Origin: Dissophora ornata
Lineage: Eukaryota; Mortierellomycota; Mortierellomycetes; Mortierellales; Mortierellaceae
NCBI GenBank assembly: GCA_025201705.1
Contig: MU616986.1
Location: 1 to 28,297 of the forward strand
Direction of reading: 5' to 3'
DNA: 28,297 nt
Positions 20,299 to 28,297 of this stretch are shown one piece after another. Position numbers and translations under genes: made by a program. The notes below the pieces were generated by a model. It did not search any database and had not been told where the DNA came from. It saw only the letters and a program-made list of their open reading frames with translations. Within the stretch, counting starts at the first letter, position 1. The number at the start of each line of letters is the position of its first letter.

Positions 20299-22002
20299 TT
20301 AGATCTTCTCATAGTCAAGCTTTCCTTCCAGCTTCTTGGCGTCTGCTACCTTGCGGACAGCCTTCATGAAGTCTTCCTGAACGACATAGTCGCGTTCCTC
20401 GCGGATGGCAAACATGCCTGCTTCCGTGCAAATATTACGGATATCGGCTCCGTTGAAACCATCTGAAAGCTTCACAACAGCCTCGTAATCTAATTCCCAA
20501 CCATGAAAACGAATCATTAGAATCTGTCTGAAAAAGGGGCTAGAGGCCATGACAAAGACGCAAGAAAAAGGCTTACCGATATCACCCTGTTTCGTAATGC
20601 CAAGGGCGTGAATCTTCAAAATCTCCATCCTTCCCTGCTCGTTAGGCAGGGGGATCTCAATCTTACGATCCAAGCGACCAGGTCTCAGCAAGGCCGGGTC
20701 CAGGGTATCGGGTCTGTTAGTAGCCATGATCAACTTCGTCTGTCCAAGATGGTCAAATCCGTCCATCTGGTTCAGCAGCTCCATCAACGTGCGCTGAATC
20801 TCACGATCTGCCGAGCTTCCCTCCGAGAAACGACGTCCTCCGATAGCATCAATCTCGTCCATGAAAATAATGCATGGTTCATGCTCTTTGGCGTATGCTA
20901 TTGCCGACATGGACGTACATATCTTAGAATTGTCACTTCAATTATAAGTGAAATAGAGCCGAATGCGTATCTCATAGAAGGGGCGCTTACCAAACATCTC
21001 GCGCACAACTCTGGCACTCTCTCCGATGTACTTGTCAACAATGGCAGAAGAGACGACCTTCAAAAAGTTGGTCTCCAGAGTACTGGCCACAGCACGAGCC
21101 AACAGCGTCTTGCCGGTTCCTGGAGGTCCGTACAACAGCACTCCCTTGGGAGGCTTAATACCAACACGCACAAACAACTCGGGATTCATCAATGGCAATT
21201 CAATGACCTATATCAGTTTTCGTCACGCGCAAACAGCATCATAGTTAGAATTTCGTAAATAAGTCGCTAAGTGGCGATCTTGCAGAAAACATTAATCCGT
21301 AATTTCTCTACCTCGCGCAACTCTCTGATCTGCTCGCTCAGACCACCAATTCCAGCAAAAGAGATCGAGCCTGGGTCTTCCATACCCATACTATAGACCA
21401 TCGGATCAACCTCGCGAGGCAGCATGCGCATAATGGTGAATGTTGTCATATCCAGGGCCACACGTGTTCCTAGTTTCAGTTTTGACTTGTCCAGCTTGTT
21501 TCTGCATCCAACGACATATCGGGGCCCGCTTGCAGCTTTGATAATGACTAGATACAGGCACAATAATGCATTTCCAGGTGTGAGGGGTGTTTTGCTGCGT
21601 AATAAAGAAATAACTCGAACAGGTTGCGCAGACAGGTCATATTTCAGAAACCTACATCGATCTTCGTCCAGCTGCTTAAGTACGGATCCAATAATCTGAC
21701 CCACGCTCTGGAGGGCTTTGATATCGTCCTCTGATTTGTTAAACGCGCGGTCCAGCTCCTTGAGACCCATACGCACTATTGATTGGAAAGGCAAGAACAG
21801 GTATGCATGTAGGGACCCGAGTCAGCAACTTCAGTTTGACGTGCGCTTTTGTCTTGTACAGAGCCAGAAATGAAGCATGTCCTATAAACGTACAATCTTT
21901 GACTTTGGCTTCCATCTCGCGGTGCTCGAGCAGCTTCCTGCGATAGTTGCTCAGTGCTGCAGCACGAGGATCGCTGTCCTGAGAACCTGAGGTTGTTGCC
22001 AT
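20299..22002 (-). CDS. RPT4: 26S proteasome regulatory ATPase RPT4 (PSMC6)
   Basis: Six exons, 21894-22002, 21656-21775, 21312-21547, 20991-21207, 20577-20897 and 20299-20489, give 397 residues with all phases consistent. It is one of six AAA ATPases of the 19S base that unfold substrates. The N-terminal coiled coil is [19 protein letters not shown] to about 75, then the OB fold ([14 protein letters not shown]) with the RPT4-typical [20 protein letters not shown]. The AAA module has Walker A GPPGTGKT, Walker [16 protein letters not shown] and Arg fingers in [17 protein letters not shown]. The stretch [19 protein letters not shown] and the end [16 protein letters not shown] match human PSMC6, which separates RPT4 from the other five. 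AATAAA lies at 20253-20258. Confidence 0.96.
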
Positions 22003-22284
22003 GATGTATTTCTGAGCTGTTTCTTCTTGCTTATGTAGAGCTTATTCCTCGTGTAAGTGTGGTAGCGCGGTTGCCTGGTTCGATAAATGATTACGTCTAG
22101 GTGATTGGAGGATGTAGGATGTAGGAAAGAAGAGGATTGGCAGAGAATGAAGGAGGTGAACGCGTGTCTCGAGCCGCGAGCGAGTGACGAGTGACTGCCT
22201 ACGTCACCTCGATTTTTTTTTTACATAGCAATTTCCAAGCGGCTTTTATTTTATTACAGATCGTTTTTGGTCCAAACTATTAGC

Positions 22285-23228
22285 CTAACAAAAGAACCAG
22301 GCCAACGCGCCCAATGCGGCTCCCATAGTACCAGCAACCAACTTCTTCGCGCCGTTCTTCTTAGGTGCAAGGATTGCTGGGGTTGCTGGGGTTGCTGAGT
22401 CTGCTGGGTTTGCTAGAGGTGCTGAGGTTGCTAGCGGTGCTGAGGTTGATGTAGATGCTGGGGATGCTGGGGACGTTGGAGTCTTGACACCGGTTTCAGT
22501 CGGCATCGCCTTTGCCATGCCATTGTTTCCGGTGCCGCTGCCCGCTGCTGGAGCTGGGTTTGCGGGAGGCGCACCTGCCACAGGCTGAGGCTTGTCCGTT
22601 CCAAGCATCTTCTCCTTTTCTGTCAACCCCTCATGAAGGACCGAGTCGATCGATTTTCCGCTGCTAGTATCCTCGGGCGAGACGTGCGACCCTTCCTCGG
22701 TCAGTTTCTTAAGAAGGTCATTCATCGAGTTTCGGTCAAGCCGATTGTACGGGATGACAAGGGGAGTGTTTTGACTGTCAAGGACGCTGTTGAGCATGAA
22801 GTGTGCAACGAAAGTATGAAAAAAGATATGCGGGTAGACTTTTAGAAGGCAAATCGCAGTTCAATAGGGCGTGTATGCGACTTGTAGCTGAAGACAGAGC
22901 AACAAATGCTTCCTTGCTTACACAACACCGCAGGAGCCTTTCTCGGGGTTGCATCCTAAGGAGTAACTACAGTGTAAAGTTGTGCGTCCACAGAAGCCAC
23001 TGGGGATTGGAATTTGAGGACAGTGAGTAAATTAAATTCTACTAGGACTTCACGCAGACGCGTGTTGAATTTCCGCGGACCAGATAGTTTGTTCAGATAC
23101 ACTTACTGGCCTGAACAACAGTAGCCTTGATCACAGGAGAGGGAGTCAGTGCACGAGACGGGATTGTCCTCACGGGCCAAAACGACAGTAGCTACCGTCG
23201 CCATCAAAGCAAGTGTTTGGAAGCGCAT
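22285..23228 (-). CDS. Secreted CBM18-like cysteine-rich protein with GPI-type tail
   Basis: Exons 23107-23228, 22922-22999 and 22285-22786 (introns 107 and 135 bp) give 233 residues. Residues 1-18 form a signal peptide (MRFQTLALMATVATVVLA). Residues 26-64 hold eight Cys: SCTDSLSCDQGYCCSGHGFC, then a CSYSLGC...GSC ending. The CCSxxGxCG core is that of chitin-binding (hevein-type, CBM18) domains, although the distal Cys spacing is looser. From about 85 on it is rich in Pro, Ala, Thr and Ser with short repeats. It ends GAKKLVAGTMGAALGALAWFFC, a hydrophobic tail with no basic end, as in GPI-anchored proteins. A wall or plasma-membrane protein binding chitin is likely. The second and third exons were joined by phase; the third-exon acceptor (CTCAACAG) is the least certain. 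Confidence 0.75.
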
Positions 23229-23326
23229 TTCGGTGATGGATTGATTGGTGGTTGAAGAAGATAGGAAGCGGGTCTGACTGTATGATGAAAATAGAGATGA
23301 GGGCCAACGAACCAACAACGCAGGGG

Positions 23327-23333
23327 ATTTATA
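23327..23333 (-). promoter_or_regulatory. TATA box of the CBM18-like gene
   Basis: TATAAAT on the minus strand about 100 bp before the ATG at 23228. Confidence 0.5.
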
Positions 23334-24089
23334 GAAAGTCCCTCATTCTGATTCACTTATTATTGTCTTCGCTTTTACTTTGTTCTGTCTGACATTCCTA
23401 ATTCTACTGTTGCAAAGTGTCGCCGAGGTTCTGCAGGTGTTCCCTGACACACATAACGCAGCAGACTGATTCCGATTCGGACAAGACAGAGGTTCTATCC
23501 TGCAATTTGCTCTGGCTCCCACTTCCTGTGAAACGCAACACAGCGCACGGACACAACAAGGCTACAGGCTCACACAGCTCCATGTGCGAGACATGTTGAC
23601 TACGGACACAACAAGTGTGGGTCGGGATGTCTCGCGCGTCCTCTTCGGGAAAGCAATTGAGCATCTCTTTGGCCCTACATCGTGCCCTCGTCGATCAGTG
23701 CATCTCACAGCAGCGAGCAACTTGTTTGCGTCTGCGGCCTACTTGGAGTGTTACAGCGATGAGGCTCTCTGATGCTCGCCGCAATGCCAAGAGGCACTCG
23801 GACGGTGCAGGGTCCGAGATCTGAGGTCCAAATAGCTCATATTCAGCCTTCAGGAACATTGTATTTTTTTTCTTTTTAGCCAAGAGTTGATGCGTATTAT
23901 TTTACGTGGCAAAATAAAATACAGACACAACATATTTTTTTCATCGAGGGAACAGGGGCTCAGGTGCGGAGTGGGAGAGGGTTTCCCTCAAATAGGGATC
24001 AGTCAGTTCGCCACCTCCTGATTCCATCATTCTCTTCATCCTTGCCCTCCCATTCTGCTTCGCTCCACTCATCTCTCACTACCACAGCC
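23334..24089. other. Divergent intergenic region
   Basis: About 750 bp between the CBM18-like gene (-) and PRA1 (+); both promoters should be here. Short frames look random. CT-rich sequence precedes the PRA1 ATG (24010-24085). Confidence 0.45.
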
Positions 24090-25005
24090 ATGGCCGCACC
24101 AGCTTACACCCCCATCGCAACAAACGCCTTCAATGGCGCATTCCCTTCTTCGGACGATGCCTCTGCGGCAGTCTCATCCGCCTCGGCCTACGGACTTGGG
24201 TTCCTGCAAAAGTTCCGCGAGGAACGTCTTTCGTCCCTTAGGCCCGCCTCAGAGTTCTTTGACAAGAATCGCTTCTCCATGCCAAACAACGTTTCAAGTA
24301 TGAATCGCTCAAAACACAAAGCGGATGGTGGGGAGGGTGGACGATCGCTTCTCATCTGGCATTGCGGCTAAACACTAATCGCTGTGTTTTCTATTTGCGT
24401 TCTTGTGATAGATGTCACCTCGAGATTCAACTACAACCTCACCTACTTTCAGGGCAACTATCTTTTGATGTTTATCGCCATTACCGCCTACAGCCTGTAT
24501 GTCCGTTGTTCATTATCTCAGCATACGTGTTGGTCGATGCATTGCGCCAATTGATGTCTTGGCAAAACAGAAGAGATGCGGCGCACAACATTTTGTTCTC
24601 TGACCGTTTATCCATGTACTCTATGTACTATTGATATTCTAGGCTCACGAATTTCATGCTCCTGTTCAGCGTCGCCTTCACGGTCGGCGGAATGCACTTT
24701 ATCCAGAGGGTCCCACCAGAGGGCATCACCATTGGACAGTCTAGGTTCCAGGCCAGTCAACTGAAGATGGGATTGATCGCCATCTCTGTCATCTTGTTCT
24801 TCCTCAGCTCAACCATCGGAACTGTCTTCTGGATCGTTGGTATGTGCTTGGCCCCGTCAATGATTTGTTCTCAAGTATGCGGTGGATCGATCCTAAACTT
24901 TATCCTCTTTTTATGTGACAATTAGGCGCCAGCGCTGTCGTGATCTTGGGACACGCTGGGGTGATGCAGGAGGGCGTTGAGGGCGACTTTGTAGCTGTTG
25001 TTTAA
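24090..25005 (+). CDS. PRA1: PRA1/Yip3 family membrane protein
   Basis: Exons 24090-24297, 24412-24496, 24643-24839 and 24926-25005 (introns 114, 146 and 86 bp) give 189 residues. PRA1 proteins sit in ER and Golgi membranes and bind prenylated Rab GTPases. The family signature is clear: RLSSLRPASEFFDKNRFSMP, then SRFNYNLTYFQGNYLLMFIA. Two hydrophobic hairpins follow (about 80-115 and 140-175: MGLIAISVILFFLSSTIGTV and ASAVVILGHAGVM). The N-terminus is Ala/Ser-rich and cytosolic. Length is typical (yeast Yip3 is 176). AATAAA lies at 25096-25101. It converges with the RabGAP gene, with 156 bp between stops. Confidence 0.93.
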
Positions 25006-25095
25006 AGTCGGTTCTCTTATCGCAAAGAGAACATTGTGGTTTTCAAGGATCGTGTCAACTATATGCTTCCATATCCAGTCATCGTCGTTTCAAGT

Positions 25096-25101
25096 AATAA
25101 A
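25096..25101 (+). terminator. AATAAA polyadenylation signal, PRA1
   Basis: AATAAA 91 bases past the PRA1 stop on the coding strand. Confidence 0.45.
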
Positions 25102-25161
25102 ATGTAGCATCCTCATTGAAGGTCCCTTTTTTTTTAATGTTGTCATCACTATTATTTTATC

Positions 25162-27140
25162 CTAACGCAAGCCCGAGTTGTTCAGCCATTCTCTAAACAA
25201 AGTCGAATTCAAAAGCAATAGCGCTGCCGTGCCCGAGAAGGCGATCATTGTGACCATGTTACGGCGGTACAGGTGCAACGATCTCTCTGAGTATTTCGAT
25301 AGTGCCGATGTTTCTTTGGTTCGTTTGACTCGTGGCTTACTCAAAAGTTCGTCGATGGGGCCGAAATCCATGGGTTTTGTGGAAACCTTCTCGTCTTTTT
25401 CGTCATACAGATTAGTCCCTGCTTTGTTGAACGTATTCACGCAAGAGCTAACAGGAACAAAGTGTTAGAACAGCTACAGATGCTTTTCAGTAATGCGGAT
25501 TCGATCAAGCGTCGGAAGACGACAGGCAGGGACATACTTTTCATCCAACCAGCTTTTGGCACGATTCTGGAGAGTTTCGGGAGGGTAAGTAATGTATAAC
25601 TGATGTGCGTGGGAGATGACAACCTCCAAATCAACGTTCTGCGGAAACTTTGTCAGGAACGTGTGGACCATAGCGTTGTCGCACTCGACTTCAAACAACT
25701 CTTCGCGTCTTGACATGACCACCTATTGTGCGAGAGGCAGTTGTTGCACCAAGATAAGTTTCCATCCAATGGTTGAAGGCCGTTTTGTACTTTCACAGCA
25801 TTTAGGACTTACAGCTGCGGTGAGGTAGACAGACATGAGTGGGTTGAAGCACAGCAGAAAGTCGTATATCCGGGCAATATTTCCAAAGTCCTGCAGATCA
25901 TGCGCACACCAAGTGATCACCCAGCTCAGTGGAAAAAACGGCAAGGTGTTTGACCTACGCGAAAAATGAGCAGTTGGTAAGATTGCCGACATCATGTTTA
26001 AAGATTATCAGATATTGAGTGCTTTTGATATTCCTCCCCGTACATATCAAGGAAATCCTGAACCTCTGGGTCCTCAAGTTTGAGCAGCGCTGACATGAGT
26101 GAGAGTTGATCCAAAACTGGCTCCAGGTTTTCGAGCATGCAATCCCTGAAAAAGAACATCGCTATGCTCTCTGCAGCCAATGTGGCAGCCTCTTTGCCAA
26201 GTACTTCTATCAGGCAAGTACAGACATCGTGGAAGCCCTGTTCAGTTGGATGGGAAAAGGTTGAACGTCAGTTTATTAGTGATCGTTCTAGCAAACCCCG
26301 ATGCGATTTTCATCCATGTTGCCGTCGTACAGTCACTCACTTGGTAGTATGCAAGTTTGGGGTGCCGTTTCAGCACATCAAGAATCACATGCAAAAGATC
26401 GTCCTGCTTTTGTCTCTTGACAGCCTGTCGACTTTCTAGAGGAGCGGAAAGAATGAGTGAGTCTCCATGGGGCTCCTAAGACATGCGCTTATCGTTTACA
26501 AGAACATGTCAAAGTGAGCTCACTTGTATCGGAGGCAAGGTGCGTGAAAGATCTTATAACGTCTAGTCGAACTTGCTCCTCATCCTTGTGCAGACTCTTT
26601 TCATCTGCAAGGTAAACAAAATGTAAAGTTAGAGAATTTATCTTTTAACAATATCATACCAATATTCAATTGTGGGGGGTTTACGTGCCTATGCTGGATT
26701 CGTTTCTTGGCACATGTGTGCGCAAAAGCAATGGCCTATGAAGCGTGGCAAAAATCACGGTCAATACTCCGTATGCAGTCTCAACGTCTTTCAGTTGTTG
26801 CAAGCCATGAAAACATTGAAGAGCTGACGGACCACGCTCGCCTTCTGATGCCATCGTTGACAAATCCTGTTCCTGTTACAGCGAGTCGCCTTAATTCTCC
26901 AATATTTCCCGTGACTATGGCTTCGTCTAGCGAGCGAATGCGCTTCTCCTTCTCGAGTGAGTCCTTGGTTCTCGGTCGACGTTGTCGCAAGGACCCTCCG
27001 TTGGCGAGGCTAGTGGACTTTGCCTTGTAGTAGTTGGTCTGGAGTTGTCTTGCTCGCGTCATAGCCAGAATAGCGGCGACGACAGCAAGGAGTGTTCTGG
27101 TGTTGATGGAAGGAATGGTGAAGAAATGTTTAGCTGACAA
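25162..27140 (-). CDS. TBC1D20/Gyp8-like RabGAP with C-terminal membrane anchor
   Basis: Certain exons: 26524-26604, 26341-26435, 26044-26237, 25813-25954, 25538-25722 and 25162-25447. The 5' exon runs from 27140 to about 26830, and part of 26660-26735 is also coding. Total is about 450 residues. A TBC domain accelerates GTP hydrolysis by Rabs; TBC1D20 acts on Rab1 at ER-Golgi. The Arg finger motif is VRLDVIRSF, the Gln finger YYQGFHDV. The block FPLSWVITWCAHDL...IYDFLLCFNPLMSVYL matches TBC1D20. The C-terminus has one transmembrane segment (TMIAFSGTAALLLL), as in TBC1D20 and Gyp8. A second hydrophobic stretch at the N-terminus (LLAVVAAILAM) is unusual. How the 5' exon joins the next one is ambiguous (see findings). 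Confidence 0.88.
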
Positions 27141-27426
27141 AAGATGAAGAGGTAGGGAAATGGAGGCAATTCAGAATGAAGAAATAGAGCAAGTTTCCCG
27201 TCGGATTCCCATGCTCTGACATGGAGACGGTATTGCCACAGCTATTATTCCGTACGAACAGTCACTCTGATCAAAAAATATATTATTGTACATTATGCGC
27301 TGTTCTCTCTTCTTCAACTGATGCTGCGTCTGTTCTATTGTTGTTGGTAGCAAAGAGAGCTGGCCTGCGAGCTCGATATTCAGCAATCGGCACCTGGAAT
27401 CTTTGTCCGATCCAGCACGTAGCTCC

Positions 27427-27888
27427 TTAAATTGCCCGGCACAAGACCTCGCCTCCAGCACCCTTCTCTAAAGCCTCTCTGAGCTCCAGAATTCCATAGT
27501 TCGTGGTGAGGATGGCAATCTCACCTGGCTGCAGGCCCTTGATGAACTGTGCGCGGTTTCCGGCAGCCAGGTTCTGGAGCTCCTGAACCTTCATAACAAT
27601 CTTTTTCGAAGGCTTGCTGACAGCGGACATCTTCTTGAGGACAGGCTCATCGTTGTTGTACTTGAGTTCGAGCCAGAGGCGACGCGTGGCGATATTGTCA
27701 GGGGTGGTGGCGACGTAAGCGGCGTCGGGCTGGACATGATCGCCGCGGCTGACTCCAGCAATAAAACCTTCCTTGTAGAGGACGTTGGCGATTGAGAGAT
27801 TCATTTTGGTGTCTGGAACAGCGATCCTGCGAAGACGAGCGCGAAATCCGTTCTGGACGCGAGCACAAAGATCGTAGTGGCGAGGCAT
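27427..27888 (-). CDS. MRPS8: Mitochondrial ribosomal protein uS8m (MRPS8)
   Basis: An intronless gene of 153 residues; the yeast protein has 155. MPRHYDLCARVQNGFRARLR at the start, NVLYKEGFIAGVSRGD in the middle, and ITTNYGILELREALEKGAGG at the end (read here as ILTTNYGILELREAL) are the family pattern, including the C-terminal G-[IL]-[LM] and GGE(V/I)L region that contacts 16S-like rRNA helix 21. It should act in the mitochondrial small subunit; no long presequence is visible, as in yeast Mrps8. The start at 27888 was chosen because sequence upstream in frame is unlike the family. An E-box and TATA-like sequence lie 150 bp upstream. Confidence 0.92.
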   Translation of the reverse strand: MPRHYDLCARVQNGFRARLRRIAVPDTKMNLSIANVLYKEGFIAGVSRGDHVQPDAAYVATTPDNIATRRLWLELKYNNDEPVLKKMSAVSKPSKKIVMKVQELQNLAAGNRAQFIKGLQPGEIAILTTNYGILELREALEKGAGGEVLCRAI

Positions 27889-28033
27889 GATATGATATTT
27901 ATGTGGCGAGGAATGGATCGGAAGATTCAATGGATGGAAGACTGCCAGGGTTGTTCCTGAGGTGCATTCTTGATCGGGCTGTGTTTTCAAGTGAGGATGG
28001 AGGTGGCTTTGTGTTGCCCATGGGAAATGAGGT

Positions 28034-28039
28034 CACGTG
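28034..28039. promoter_or_regulatory. CACGTG E-box upstream of MRPS8
   Basis: A palindromic CACGTG, extended to TCACGTG, about 146 bp before the MRPS8 ATG and next to ACATATAACC. Such sites bind bHLH factors (Cbf1, USF or SREBP type). Function here is inferred from position. Confidence 0.4.
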
Positions 28040-28224
28040 TACATATAACCCTGCGTCCCGTCACCAAAGCCCGACGTTGATGAAGCCGTTGTGGAGTTGT
28101 GCTGCTCGCTATTTTTCTTCCATCCCCCACTACTTTAACATCTCATCTCTCCATTTTGCTTTCATACCTTCCGCTCTCCCCTCTCCCAATCCCGTAATTC
28201 GGCCTCATCGCTCACCACCTCTGC

Positions 28225-28227
<3 letters not shown>

Positions 28228-28255
<28 letters not shown>
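28228..28255. repeat. T28 homopolymer
   Basis: Twenty-eight T in a row on the plus strand, preceded by a CT-rich stretch (28110-28227) like a fungal promoter. It could lie in the leader or promoter of a plus-strand gene beyond the window. The exact length is prone to sequencing error. Confidence 0.9.
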
Positions 28256-28258
<3 letters not shown>

Positions 28259-28297
28259 GGGACCTTACATTACCTACTCAAAAGGATCCCAAGTTGC

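Noticed and set aside
20608..21258. 216-codon plus-strand open frame
   Set aside because: It is antisense to RPT4 exons, crosses an RPT4 intron, and shows no domain.
23404..23883. Several 60-86 codon frames on both strands
   Set aside because: No motifs, no plausible splice links, and they overlap each other; treated as promoter and spacer sequence.

Overview
The window looks like nuclear DNA of a filamentous early-diverging fungus, most likely Mortierellomycotina (Mortierella or Linnemannia type). The reasons are many short GT-AG introns (mostly 45-150 bp), compact genes, AATAAA-like signals about 40-110 bp past stop codons, and degenerate nuclease and transposase families that I associate with Mortierellaceae. 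The lineage is inference; no rRNA or organelle marker is present.

Left part (1-11107), all on the minus strand: the 5' portion of a WD40 protein running off the left edge; a three-repeat MYB transcription factor whose first repeat is split by a 1.27-kb intron; about 3.1 kb without a gene I can support; and an intramembrane aspartyl protease, signal peptide peptidase. Introns were placed by hand from GT-AG sites, reading phase and conserved protein blocks.

Middle part (11.1-15.2 kb): an accessory island of selfish or decaying sequence. It holds a frameshifted relic with a probable PD-(D/E)XK nuclease motif, a 184-bp TA-flanked MITE inserted into that relic, an XPG/FEN1-like nuclease with an intact catalytic half and a degraded tail, a possible tRNA-derived SINE, and a MULE-like transposase pseudogene.

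Right part (15.7 kb to the end): compact, mostly housekeeping genes. They are a small secreted 8-cysteine protein (-), a D-2-hydroxyacid dehydrogenase (+), ribosomal protein uL5/RPL11 (-), the proteasome ATPase RPT4 (-), a secreted CBM18-like protein with a GPI-type tail (-), a PRA1/Yip3 membrane protein (+), a TBC1D20-like RabGAP with a membrane anchor (-), and mitochondrial ribosomal protein uS8m (-). PRA1 and the RabGAP both act in early secretory traffic and are convergent neighbours; I read this as coincidence.

The most interesting items are the two nuclease families side by side in the transposon-rich island, the precisely delimited MITE, and two alternative splicing or frame readings (the RabGAP and the MYB first repeat). 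I see no CRISPR array, rRNA or canonical tRNA gene.
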